This document shows positions 33,529 through 41,299 of a stretch of DNA of 64,000 nucleotides, one piece after another (within the stretch, counting starts at the first letter, position 1; the number at the start of each line of letters is the position of its first letter). Made by a program: the position numbers and the translations under genes. The DNA lies in contig NZ_LFXA01000002.1 in the NCBI RefSeq assembly GCF_001187435.1, positions 62,001-126,000 on the forward strand. Direction: 5' to 3'. Origin of the DNA: Streptomyces caatingaensis. GTDB taxonomy: Bacteria; Actinomycetota; Actinomycetes; Streptomycetales; Streptomycetaceae. Below the pieces are notes generated by a model. The model saw nothing but the letters and a program-made list of their open reading frames with translations. It ran no database searches and was not told the origin of the DNA.

Positions 33529-34242
33529 TCAGGCGCGGGCCCGCAGCGCGGGGTGATCGGCGACCACCGTGCACGAGCCGGGGGCGATCTCCGTGAAGCC
33601 GGCGTCGCGCACCACCGGCAGCGCGGACGACGTCAGTTCCGCCCACCGCTCGGGGCCGGCCGTCCGGACGGAGAGGGCGAAGCCGTCCTCGCGCCAGGCC
33701 TTGCGCCCGGCGTCGTCCAGCGCCCACCAGGCGAGCTGGGCGCCGTGGCCGGCCTGGGCCATGGCCTTGCCGGCCGACATGCCGAGGCCGGGGTTGAGCC
33801 AGAGGACGGGGCGGCCGGGGGCCGGGGGAGCGGGGGCGGCCGGGTCGTCCAGTTCGGTGCCGGAGACCTGGAGCTTGACCAGCTCCTTGGGCCAGCCGTC
33901 CAGGGGGACGGGCGGGAAGACCCGTACCTCCGCGGTGGCGCCCGTCACCGTGATCCCCGGCAGGCCGCAGGCCCTGCGCCACTCCGCGCCGCGGGCCCGG
34001 CGGACGACCTTGCGGATGCGGGCGTCCTGCCAGTCCCGCACCGCCGCGGCCCACGCGCCGTCCCCCTCGGCGCGCTCGTCCGCGAGCAGCGTCAGCACCG
34101 CGCGGGCGGCGGTCTCCAGGGCGTCCGTGCGGGCGGGCGGCGCGGTCTTCTCCAGCCGCACCACCAGCGGCAGGACGAACTGCGGCGCGCCGTCACGGGG
34201 GTCGGCGGACGGGTCGGCGGGGGCGGTCTCGGCACTGCTCAC
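33529..34242 (-). CDS. Peptidyl-tRNA hydrolase family protein (Pth2-type)
   Basis: 237 residues, GTG start. The C-terminal half carries the Pth2 signature LGMSAGKAMAQAGHGAQLAW (compare the archaeal/eukaryotic pattern KMSxGKxxAQxxHA), followed by a conserved region ending in TVVADHP. The N-terminal 100 residues are specific to actinobacteria (RIRKVVRRARGAEWRRA). Such proteins exist in many Streptomyces beside the essential bacterial Pth1, and their hydrolase activity has not, to my knowledge, been shown. Cytosolic. It lies upstream of the BlaI-like gene on the same strand, and is divergent from the ABC operon. Confidence 0.75.
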   Translation of the reverse strand: MSSAETAPADPSADPRDGAPQFVLPLVVRLEKTAPPARTDALETAARAVLTLLADERAEGDGAWAAAVRDWQDARIRKVVRRARGAEWRRACGLPGITVTGATAEVRVFPPVPLDGWPKELVKLQVSGTELDDPAAPAPPAPGRPVLWLNPGLGMSAGKAMAQAGHGAQLAWWALDDAGRKAWREDGFALSVRTAGPERWAELTSSALPVVRDAGFTEIAPGSCTVVADHPALRARA

Positions 34243-34328
34243 GCCCCCAGTCTGCCAGCCGTCCCGCCGGCCCCCGGCGGCCGCTAGGGTGATCGCCGGT
34301 ACGAGGGGGACGAGGGGGAGGGGACCCT

Positions 34329-35174
34329 GTGGAGCTCACCGGAGTCGGCCGTCGCCACGGCCTGCGCGGCCCCTGGATCCTGCGGGACGTCGGACTGCGG
34401 GTGCCGCGCGGCGCGCTGCTGAGGATCGAGGGCGCCAACGGGTCGGGCAAGTCCACCCTGCTGCGGCTGCTGGCCGGCATCGACGCGCCCAGCACCGGGC
34501 GCATCACCGGCCGGCCGCGCACCGCGTACGTCCCCGAGCGCTTCCCCGCCGCCCTGCCGCTCACCGCCGCCGGCTACCTCACCCGGCTCGGCCGCGTCCA
34601 CGGGCTGCGCCGGCCGGCCGCCGCGCGGGCCGCGCTGGAGTGGCTGGAGCGCTTCGGCGCGGCCGGGCACGCGCACACCCCGCTGTCCCGGCTGTCCAAG
34701 GGCACCAGCCAGAAGGTGGCCGTGGCCCAGGGGCTGGTCGGCCGGCCGGAGCTCCTCGTCCTCGACGAGGCGTGGACCGGGCTGGACGCCGCCTCCCGGG
34801 AGATCCTCGACCGGGCCGTGCGCGAGCGCGTCGCCGACGGCGGGTCCGTCGTCTTCGTCGACCACGACCCGCGCCGGCTGGCCGGGCACTGCCACGCCGT
34901 GCACCGGGTGGCGGAGGGGCGGCTGTCCGCGGTGCCGGCGGTGCCTGCCGCGTCCCTGCCCCGCGTGCGCGTCGAGGCGGTCGGGACCGCGCCGCCGCCC
35001 GGCCGGCTGCCCGGCGATCCGCTCGCCGAGGACCTCGGCGGCGGTGCCGTCCGGCTGACCGTCGCCGCCGCCGACTCCGACGCGCTGCTGCGCGCCCTGC
35101 TGACCGCCCGTCCGCCCTGGCACATCCGCTCGGTGAGCGCCGCCGCGGACGCCCCCGAGGAGCCCCGCCCGTGA
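34329..35174 (+). CDS. ABC transporter ATP-binding protein
   Basis: 281 residues from a GTG with a G-rich ribosome site. Walker A GANGSGKST, signature LSKGTSQKVAVAQG (a divergent form of LSGGQ), Walker B LLVLDEAWTGLD (Ala replaces the usual Pro after the catalytic Glu) and switch His in VDHDPRRL. It has the pattern of exporter ATPases that pair with a small membrane protein. The stop overlaps the next start (GTGA). Substrate unknown. Confidence 0.85.
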   Translation: MELTGVGRRHGLRGPWILRDVGLRVPRGALLRIEGANGSGKSTLLRLLAGIDAPSTGRITGRPRTAYVPERFPAALPLTAAGYLTRLGRVHGLRRPAAARAALEWLERFGAAGHAHTPLSRLSKGTSQKVAVAQGLVGRPELLVLDEAWTGLDAASREILDRAVRERVADGGSVVFVDHDPRRLAGHCHAVHRVAEGRLSAVPAVPAASLPRVRVEAVGTAPPPGRLPGDPLAEDLGGGAVRLTVAAADSDALLRALLTARPPWHIRSVSAAADAPEEPRP

Positions 35175-35818
35175 CCTCCCTGCTGCGCTACCGGGCCGCC
35201 CTGCTGCTGCGGTCGCACCGCTGGCTGCCGCCGCTGCTGCTGTACGTCGTCCTCCTGAGCATCGGCGTCCGTCCCGGCGAGCCGGTGCTGAGCGGTCTCG
35301 GCCTCGCCGCCGGAGTGCTGCTGCCGGTGTCCGCCTGGCTGGTGCGGGTGTGCGTCACCGACGAGCCGCCCGCCGCCCGGGACTGCGTGGCCGCGGCAGC
35401 CGGGCCGTGGCGGGTGCACCTGGCGAGCGTCCTCACCGCCCTCCTCGCCGCCACGGCGCTGGGCGCGGCCGGGACCGCCGCCGTCACCCTGACCGGCCAT
35501 CCGCACGGCGCCGGCCGGCTGCCCGCCGCGGGTTCCGGCTTCCTGGCCGCGCTGACCTGCGCGCTCGTCGGCACCGCCGTCGGGGCCCTGTGCAACCGGC
35601 CGCTGCTGCGCAGCACCGCCCGGTCCGTGCCGGCCACGGCGCTCGCCGTGCTGCTGGTGCTGATACCGGGCGGTTCGCCCGCGCACGCCGCGATGAGCGA
35701 GCTGGTCGCCGGCGCCCGGAGCGGGACGGCGGGCCGGCCGCTGCTGCCGCTGGCCGTCGCGGCGGTGTTCGCCGCCGGGGCGACGGCGGTGGCGTGCGCG
35801 CTCAGTTCGCGCCGGTAG
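35171..35818 (+). CDS. ABC transporter membrane subunit
   Basis: 215 residues with about six hydrophobic segments and no signal peptide. The family is not recognised in detail. Its 4-nt overlap with the ATPase gene and its all-membrane composition make it the partner permease. A short C-terminal Ser-Arg-Arg end is cytosolic. With the ATPase it would form an ABC-2-like exporter of unknown substrate. Confidence 0.75.
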   Translation: MTSLLRYRAALLLRSHRWLPPLLLYVVLLSIGVRPGEPVLSGLGLAAGVLLPVSAWLVRVCVTDEPPAARDCVAAAAGPWRVHLASVLTALLAATALGAAGTAAVTLTGHPHGAGRLPAAGSGFLAALTCALVGTAVGALCNRPLLRSTARSVPATALAVLLVLIPGGSPAHAAMSELVAGARSGTAGRPLLPLAVAAVFAAGATAVACALSSRR

Positions 35819-35842
35819 GCGAGGCCGGTGGATGATGGGCCG

Positions 35843-35983
35843 ATGGACGACCCCGTGACGACTCCCCGCGCCGACTGCGTGCACTGCGGCGGGCCCACCG
35901 AACACCCCGCCGACCGGCCGGGCATCACGCTCTGCCCGGTCTGCGAGTGGCAGGAGGCGCAGCGGACGGCCTGCTCGGGCTGA
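35843..35983 (+). CDS. Small zinc-ribbon protein (46 residues)
   Basis: A small gene reading MDDPVTTPRADCVHCGG and ending CEWQEAQRTACSG. Two CxxC pairs (Cys12/Cys15 and Cys31/Cys34) are spaced as in a zinc ribbon. The ATG lies 25 bp after the ABC membrane gene on the same strand, so it may be the third gene of that operon. Codon use has the G/C third positions of real genes here. Function unknown; a metal-binding or adaptor role is possible. A further Cys near the end (Cys44) is unpaired. Confidence 0.6.
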   Translation: MDDPVTTPRADCVHCGGPTEHPADRPGITLCPVCEWQEAQRTACSG

Positions 35984-36009
35984 GGGCTGCCGCTCGGCCG
36001 CGGGGCTCG

Positions 36010-36085
36010 TCCGCGGATCTCATCCGCGGTTTTCACCTGCGGTTTTCATCCGCGGGTTTCATCGCGGAGCCGGGTTTTCATCCGG
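36010..36085 (+). repeat. Short degenerate direct repeats
   Basis: Units of the form CATCCGCGGTTTTCA recur four to five times with small changes. They overlap the last codons of the deacetylase gene (minus strand) and its 3' flank. Confidence 0.6.
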
Positions 36086-36973
36086 AGCCGTCCGTCCGCG
36101 GAGGAGATCCGACACCTTCACGAACTCGTAGCCCTTCGCGCGGAGTCGGGGGACGATCCGCTTCACGGCCGCCTCCGTGGCGGGGGCCGCGCTGCGGGTG
36201 CAGTGCATCACGACGACCGAGCCGGGCCGGACCTTGTCCAGCACCTCCGCCGCCACCGGTCCGGGGTCCTTGGCGAACGCGTCGCCGCTCACCACGTCCC
36301 ACTGCACGGCCGTCACCTTCGCCGGGCCCAACTCCTTGAGCACGGCCGGGTTGTGACAGCCGCCCGGGAAGCGGAAGTACGGGACGGTGTGCTCGACCCC
36401 CGCCTTCCGGAACGCGGCGAACGCCTTCTCCACGTCCGCGCGGGCGCCGCCGCGGGGGACGGCCGGCAGCCCGTAGCAGGGGGACGCGAACGCGTGGTGG
36501 CTGTACGAGTGGTTGGCCACCTCGAACTGCGGGTCCGCGCCGATGGACTTCGCCTCGGCCGGGTACTGCTCCGCCCACCTGCCCGTCATGAACACCGTCG
36601 CCGGCACCTTGAGCGCGCGCAGCGTCGCGATCAGCGCCGGGTTGTCGAACCGCTCCCCGCGGGCGGCCCGCGGCCCCTGATCCGCCGTCATGTCGGCGTC
36701 GAAGGTGAGCGCGACGCGCTTGCCCGCGCGGCGGCTGCCGTGGGAGAAGACGGGGGTGGTGCCGCCGGGGCCCGGGGGGAGGGTGGGGATCACGCGGGGC
36801 GTGGGCTTCGCGCTCGGGGCGCTCGCTGTGCCGCCGGCACTGCTGCTCGCCGTGGCCGGCGCCTCTTTGGCGCTGCTGCTCCCTCCGCAGGAGGTGGCGC
36901 CGAGGGCGAGGGCGAGGAGGGTGGGTGTGATCGTGAGGAGGGGGAGGGTGCGGGGGCGGGATATGAGGGCCAC
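36059..36973 (-). CDS. Polysaccharide deacetylase (NodB/CE4), putative lipoprotein
   Basis: 304 residues from a GTG. A hydrophobic N-terminus ends in GATSCGG, a possible though non-canonical lipobox, followed by an Ala/Ser/Pro-rich linker to about residue 70. The NodB domain has the catalytic Asp motif VALTFDAD (usually TFDDG), the metal His pair in NHSYSHH, the RFPGGC block and WDVVSGDAF. CE4 enzymes remove acetyl groups from peptidoglycan or chitin-like polymers outside the membrane. The FDAD variant is known among Streptomyces members. It stands alone. Confidence 0.82.
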   Translation of the reverse strand: MALISRPRTLPLLTITPTLLALALGATSCGGSSSAKEAPATASSSAGGTASAPSAKPTPRVIPTLPPGPGGTTPVFSHGSRRAGKRVALTFDADMTADQGPRAARGERFDNPALIATLRALKVPATVFMTGRWAEQYPAEAKSIGADPQFEVANHSYSHHAFASPCYGLPAVPRGGARADVEKAFAAFRKAGVEHTVPYFRFPGGCHNPAVLKELGPAKVTAVQWDVVSGDAFAKDPGPVAAEVLDKVRPGSVVVMHCTRSAAPATEAAVKRIVPRLRAKGYEFVKVSDLLRGRTAPDENPAPR

Positions 36974-37540
36974 GGGGGAACGCTATCGCGGCGTGGCGCG
37001 CGGCTGATGCGCCCCGGCCCCACCCCAACCCTCTGCCGCCGGGGCTGCGCCCCTGCGCGGCCCCGCTCGGGCGCTGCGCCCCGGTTCGGCCTGGAAGGTA
37101 CGGTCCCTCCTCCGTGCCGCGGCGCGGGCCCACCCTGCGCTCCCGCTCGCCCTCGCCGCAACCGCGCTCTGCATGGTGGACCGTCGCGGCTCCGCCGCTC
37201 GTCCTTGAACTCCCCCGGAGGGGGTACTCCCCGGGCGGCGGAGCCCTGGAGGGGCGTTGGGGGCAGAGCTTCCGAGGGGGTTGGTGGGCGGAGCCCCCCG
37301 ACGGGGCACAGGGGCGGAGCCCCGCGCGGGGTGCAGGGGGCGCAGCCCCTGCCTCGGCCCGGGGCCTGCCTCGGCCCGGGGCCTGCCGTCACCCGCCGCC
37401 GGTCCCCGCCCGGCGCCCGGCCCCCGGCGCCCCCGGCGCGCCGAGCGCGCTGCCGGGGAGAGGGGCGGAGCCCCGGGAGAAACGGTGAAAGGGCGGGGCG
37501 GGGAGGGAACCCCCGGCGGCAACCCCGCTCAGCCGTCCGC
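36974..37540. other. Repeat-rich intergenic region
   Basis: 567 bp without a credible gene. It is composed of G+C-rich short repeats of the GGGCGGAGCCCC and GTGCAGGGGGCGCAGCCCC kind, with a stretch (GTCGCGGCTCCGCCGCTCGT near 37183) that is the exact inverse of sequence near 11200. The dispersed 20-bp element is present in reverse at 37479. Confidence 0.7.
37479..37498 (-). repeat. Dispersed intergenic element, copy 6 (reverse)
   Basis: GAAACGGTGAAAGGGCGGGG on the plus strand, the exact complement of the consensus, 43 nt beyond the zapE stop and in its orientation. Confidence 0.8.
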
Positions 37541-38653
37541 TCAGCCGTCCGCCAAGGACTTCGCGTCGCGCGCCAGCGCCGTAAGCCGGGAGATGGCCCG
37601 GAAGTACTTCTTCCGGTAACCCCCGGCCAGCATCTCCTCACTGAAGAGCTGATCGAACGGCCGCCCGGACGCCAGCACCGGCACCTCCCGGTCGTACAGC
37701 CGGTCCGCCAGGACGACGAGCCGCAGCGCCGTCGACTGGTCGGGCACGGGCTCGACACCGGTCAGGCAGACGGCGCGCACGCCGTCGCACAGCGCGCCGT
37801 ACCGGCTCGGATGCACACGTGAGAGGTGGCCGAGCAGCGCGGGGAAGTCGTCCAGCGAGGCCCCGGGCACGGCGTGGGCGACGCGCTTGACGGTCTCGTC
37901 GTCGAAGGGCGCGGGCGCCTCCGGCAGCCCGCGGTGCCGGTAGTCCTCGCCGTCGATCCGCAGCGTACGGAAGTGCGCCGAGAGCCCCTGGATCTCCCGC
38001 AGGAAGTCGGCCGCGGCGAACCGCCCCTCGCCCAGCTTGCCCGGCAGCGTGTTGGACGTGGCGGCGAGCGCGACACCGGACTCGACGAGCTTGCCGAGCA
38101 GGGTGGAGACGAGCACCGTGTCCCCGGGGTCGTCGAGCTCGAACTCGTCGATGCACAGCAGCTTGTGCCCGCCGAGCGTGCGCACGGTCTGCTGGAAGCC
38201 CAGCGCGCCGACCAGGTTGGTCAGCTCCACGAAGGTGCCGAACGCCTTCCGTTCCGGGGCGGCGGGCGCCGCGTGCCAGAGGGAGGCCAGCAGGTGGGTC
38301 TTGCCGACGCCGTAGCCGCCGTCCAGGTAGACACCGCGCGGCCCGGCCGCCGCGGCCGGCTTCGCGGCCCGGCGGAACCAGCCCCGGCGCCCGCCGCCCG
38401 CCGCGGCCGGCCCGCCGAGCCCGGCGGCGAAGGAGCCGAGGACCTGGACGGCCTCGGTCTGGCTGGGCTGGTTCGGGTCCGGGATGTACGTGTCGAAGCG
38501 CACGGCGTCGAAGCGCGGCGGCGGCACCATCTCGGCGACCAGGCGCTCGGCGGGGACGTGCGGGGTGCGCTCGGTCAGCGCGACGGGGCCGCCGGCGGAG
38601 GGCCCGGCCGGGCGATCGGCGGCGGACGGTGCGGCAGAGGAAGAGGACGACAC
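37541..38653 (-). CDS. zapE: Cell division protein ZapE / AFG1-family ATPase
   Basis: 370 residues from a GTG at 38653. Walker A GGYGVGKTHLLASLW, Walker B LLCIDEFELDDPGD, sensor SNT in ALAATSNTLPGKLGEGRF and the C-terminal block FDQLFSEEMLAGGYRKKYFRA are AFG1 hallmarks. Actinobacterial members begin with a Ser/Ala/Pro-rich tail like the one here. In E. coli ZapE acts on the Z-ring; in mitochondria AFG1 aids protein turnover; the actinobacterial role is not established. The start codon is the least certain point because no clear ribosome site precedes it. Divergent from the reductase gene by 72 bp. Confidence 0.85.
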   Translation of the reverse strand: MSSSSSAAPSAADRPAGPSAGGPVALTERTPHVPAERLVAEMVPPPRFDAVRFDTYIPDPNQPSQTEAVQVLGSFAAGLGGPAAAGGGRRGWFRRAAKPAAAAGPRGVYLDGGYGVGKTHLLASLWHAAPAAPERKAFGTFVELTNLVGALGFQQTVRTLGGHKLLCIDEFELDDPGDTVLVSTLLGKLVESGVALAATSNTLPGKLGEGRFAAADFLREIQGLSAHFRTLRIDGEDYRHRGLPEAPAPFDDETVKRVAHAVPGASLDDFPALLGHLSRVHPSRYGALCDGVRAVCLTGVEPVPDQSTALRLVVLADRLYDREVPVLASGRPFDQLFSEEMLAGGYRKKYFRAISRLTALARDAKSLADG

Positions 38654-38725
38654 AACCGTCCAGCGTAGCCCGCCCGCAGCGGCCGCACCGGCGGGCACGG
38701 AGCGAGGCATGTCACACTGCGGCCC

Positions 38726-39517
38726 ATGCGACGTCTGTTCCCCCCGCCCACCGCCCCCGTCGTCCCCGCCGAGTCCGAGGACCGCGAATGGGGGCTCGAC
38801 GAGCTGGCCGACGCCTACGCCTACCCGGCCGGGACCGCCGACGGCCGCCCCTGGCTGCGGGCCAACATGGTCTCGTCGCTGGACGGCGCCGCCCACCACG
38901 AGGGCCGGTCGCAGCCGCTGTCCTCCGCCGCCGACATGCGGGTCTTCGGCACGCTGCGCGCGCTCGCCGACGCGGTCGTGGTGGGGGCCGAGACCGTCCG
39001 GCAGGAGGGGTACCGTCCCGCCCGCGCCCGCGAGGCGTTCGCGGCGCGCCGGGCCGCGCTCGGGCAGCCGTCCGCGCCGGTGATCGCGGTGGTGAGCGCG
39101 GGGCTCGAACTCGACTTCTCGCTGCCGCTGTTCACCGGGCCGCTGGTGCCGACCCTCGTCCTGACCGGCGAGGCCGCCCCCGCGGAGCGGCGGGACGCGG
39201 CGCGCGCGGCGGGCGTCGAGGTGGTCGTGGCCGGGGAGGGGAGGACGGTGGACGTGGCGCGGATACCGCAGCTCCTCGCCGCCCGCGGGATGACGCGGCT
39301 GCTGACCGAGGGCGGGCCGCGGCTGCTGGGGCAGTTCGCCGCGGCCGGGGTGCTGGACGAACTGTGCCTCTCGCTCGCCCCGATGGTCGCCGCCGGGACG
39401 GCGCCGCGCATCGCGGGCGGTCCGCCGCTGGCCGTTCCCGAGCGGTTCGCGCTCGCCTCGGTGCTGGAGGAGGACGGCTTCTTGTTCACCCGTTACCGCC
39501 GCCGGGTCGCCTTCTGA
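38726..39517 (+). CDS. Pyrimidine reductase-family protein (RibD C-terminal/DHFR-like)
   Basis: 263 residues. The fold is that of the RibD C-terminal reductase: RANMVSSLDGAAHHEGRS at the N-terminus, ADAVVVGAETVRQEGYRP in the NADPH-binding region, RLLTEGGPRLLGQFAAAGVLDELCL and a final GFLFTRYRR. It resembles the stand-alone reductases of riboflavin or deazaflavin routes. It is widespread in Streptomyces outside riboflavin operons, so the substrate is uncertain. Start ATG. Cytosolic. Single gene. Confidence 0.8.
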   Translation: MRRLFPPPTAPVVPAESEDREWGLDELADAYAYPAGTADGRPWLRANMVSSLDGAAHHEGRSQPLSSAADMRVFGTLRALADAVVVGAETVRQEGYRPARAREAFAARRAALGQPSAPVIAVVSAGLELDFSLPLFTGPLVPTLVLTGEAAPAERRDAARAAGVEVVVAGEGRTVDVARIPQLLAARGMTRLLTEGGPRLLGQFAAAGVLDELCLSLAPMVAAGTAPRIAGGPPLAVPERFALASVLEEDGFLFTRYRRRVAF

Positions 39518-39623
39518 CCCCGGTCCGATCTCCGTCTGACAATCGGCGGAATTCGCTGTTCCGGTTCTCGTCCGACGGGCAGAATTGTGTCGGACGCTCC
39601 CCCGGGGGCACGGGTTCGAAACA

Positions 39624-39676
39624 GCGGGCTCCCGAGGAGCCCGCGCAGGATGGTTTCTGTGTGGGCCCGGGCCCAC
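39624..39676 (+). other. Two consecutive hairpins in the 5' leader of the next gene
   Basis: GCGGGCTCC-CGA-GGAGCCCGC (39624-39644) is followed by the 16-bp palindrome GTGGGCCCGGGCCCAC (39661-39676), which ends 20 nt before the GTG start. Two stacked stems this close to a start suggest a leader attenuator or a terminator of the upstream gene. Confidence 0.4.
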
Positions 39677-39695
39677 GGAGAGAAGGGCGCCGACC

Positions 39696-40181
39696 GTGTT
39701 CACGAGCGTATTGATGATCGAGCAGCCGCTGTCCGCGACGGACGTCGACTTCGTCACGAGCCTGCACGACGACGAACTGTCCTTCGTGGTCCTCATGCAG
39801 CCCAGAGGTGCGGAGGACCGGCTGCTGCGCGCCATCGACGACGTCGCCCTGGGGGAGCTCGAACAGGCCGTCCACGAGGCGGACGAGCCCGAGGGCGAGG
39901 CCGCCCTGCGGCCCGCCGCCCTCGCCCTGGAGCACTCGCTGCGCCGGCTGCGCGCGGCCGGCTGCGAGGCGGTCGGCCAGATCATCGACGACCATCCGCT
40001 GGACCTGCTGCGCTCCGTCGTGGAGCAGACGCACGCCGACGAGGTCATCGTCCTCACCGCCCCCCACCTCGTCGAGGAGTTCTTCCACCGCGACTGGGCC
40101 TCCCGCGCCCGCCACAAGGTCGGCGTCCCGGTGCTGAAGCTCTACGCCCACGCCGACGAGGAGCCGGAAGCGGAGGAGTGA
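39696..40181 (+). CDS. Conserved hypothetical protein, USP-like
   Basis: 161 residues from a GTG (FTSVLMIEQPLSATDVDFV). The order of strands and helices, with the C-terminal VIVLTAPHLVEEFFHRDW...GVPVLKLYAH, looks like a universal-stress-protein or Rossmann-like fold. No ATP-binding GxxGxxG block is visible. I recall homologues being labelled indole-3-glycerol phosphate synthase in some genomes; nothing in the sequence supports that. Function unknown. Stem-loops precede the start, and a long repeat tract follows. Confidence 0.65.
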   Translation: MFTSVLMIEQPLSATDVDFVTSLHDDELSFVVLMQPRGAEDRLLRAIDDVALGELEQAVHEADEPEGEAALRPAALALEHSLRRLRAAGCEAVGQIIDDHPLDLLRSVVEQTHADEVIVLTAPHLVEEFFHRDWASRARHKVGVPVLKLYAHADEEPEAEE

Positions 40182-40609
40182 GCCGCCCTCTCCGGGGCGG
40201 GGCACCCCGGGCACCCGGGGCCCGGCCCCGGCTTCGCCCGGCCCCGCCCGCTCCGGCCCTGCCTTACGCGGCCCCTGCCCTGCCCCGCCCGGGTCCTGCC
40301 CGGCTTCGCCCGGCCCCGCCCGGGTCCTGCCCTGCCTTACGCGGCCCCTGCCCTGCCAGGTCATGCCCTGCCAGGCCCTGCCCCGCCCGGCTGCGGCCCG
40401 GCCCCGCAGGGCCCCGGCCCCGTAGGGCGCCCGGAGCCCGGGGACGGCCGGAGCCCGGGGACGGCCGGAGCCCGGGGACGGCCGGAGCCCGGGGACGGCC
40501 GGAGCCCGGGGACGGCCGGAGCCCGGGGACGGCCGGAGCCCGGGGACGGCCGCCGGGCGCGGTGCCCGGTGGCCCGGGCGGGCCGTGATCCGGCGCCGGA
40601 CCCTCCCCG
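40182..40609. other. Repeat tract between convergent genes
   Basis: 428 bp without a gene. The first half is C-rich with a repeated block (CCCTGCCTTACGCGGCCCCT occurs twice, about 74 bp apart). The second half holds the seven-copy 17-bp array. Confidence 0.75.
40433..40551 (+). repeat. 17-bp tandem array, seven perfect copies
   Basis: GGAGCCCGGGGACGGCC repeats at 40433, 40450, 40467, 40484, 40501, 40518 and 40535 with no differences. Non-coding and spacer-free. Identity of all units suggests recent expansion. Confidence 0.9.
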
Positions 40610-41299
40610 TCAACTCCCCTCGCCCAGGCGCCCGTCCGTCATCGTCAGGACCCGGTCGGCGTGGTCGAGCAGAGGGCGGTCGTGGGTGACCAGGACCGTC
40701 GCGGTGCGGTGCCGGCGGGTGACGGAGGCGAGGAGGCGCATCACCCGCTCCCCGCGCTCGCGGTCCAGCGCGGAGGTGGGTTCGTCGACGAGCAGGACGG
40801 ACGGGCCGCCGTAGAGGGCACGGGCGATGTTGACCCGCTGGCGTTCGCCGCCCGAGAGCTGGTGCGGACGGCGGTGCCGCTGGTCGGCGCCGAGCCCGAC
40901 CGACTCCAGGAGCTCCTCGGCGCGCCGCCGGCCCTCCCGTACCGAGCCGCCGCGCAGGTGCTCGACGGCCAGCAGCTGCTCGACGGCGGTCAGCGAGGCG
41001 AGCAGGTTGGCCTGCTGGAAGACGATCCCGACGTGCTCGCGCCGCAGCCGGGCGCGGTCGCGCCCGCCGAGCCCCGCGGTGTCCCGGCCGGCGACCACCA
41101 CCCGCCCGGAGTCCGGGCGCAGCAGCGTCGCCGCGACGGCGAGCAGGGAGGACTTGCCGGAGCCCGACGGTCCGGCGACGGCGACCAGTTCGCCGGCGGC
41201 GACGGCCAGGGAGACCCCGTCAAGCGCAGTCAGCCGGCGGCCGCCATCCGGATAGGTGAGTTCCACGGACTCCAGCAGCAGCGGTGCGGGGTCGGTCAT
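40610..41299 (-). CDS. ABC transporter ATP-binding protein (MacB/LolD type)
   Basis: 229 residues. Walker A GPSGSGKSSLL, Q-loop in VGIVFQQANLLASLT, signature LSGGERQRVNIARAL, Walker B LLVDEPTSALD and switch His in LVTHDRPL. The size and the FQQANLL segment place it with the FtsE/LolD/MacB group, which pairs with an FtsX-like membrane protein. That protein is encoded directly upstream with a 4-nt overlap (ATGA). The system probably exports a small molecule or lipid, or handles cell-envelope stress; the substrate is not known. Confidence 0.87.
   Translation of the reverse strand: MTDPAPLLLESVELTYPDGGRRLTALDGVSLAVAAGELVAVAGPSGSGKSSLLAVAATLLRPDSGRVVVAGRDTAGLGGRDRARLRREHVGIVFQQANLLASLTAVEQLLAVEHLRGGSVREGRRRAEELLESVGLGADQRHRRPHQLSGGERQRVNIARALYGGPSVLLVDEPTSALDRERGERVMRLLASVTRRHRTATVLVTHDRPLLDHADRVLTMTDGRLGEGS

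Noticed and set aside
39651..39700. Riboswitch before the USP-like gene
   Set aside because: Only two simple stems are visible; no conserved ligand-binding core that I know.
39696..40181. Indole-3-glycerol phosphate synthase
   Set aside because: Some databases use this label for the family, but the TrpC barrel motifs are absent and the protein is far too short.
40433..40551. CRISPR array
   Set aside because: The repeats are directly adjacent with no spacers, and no cas gene is present.
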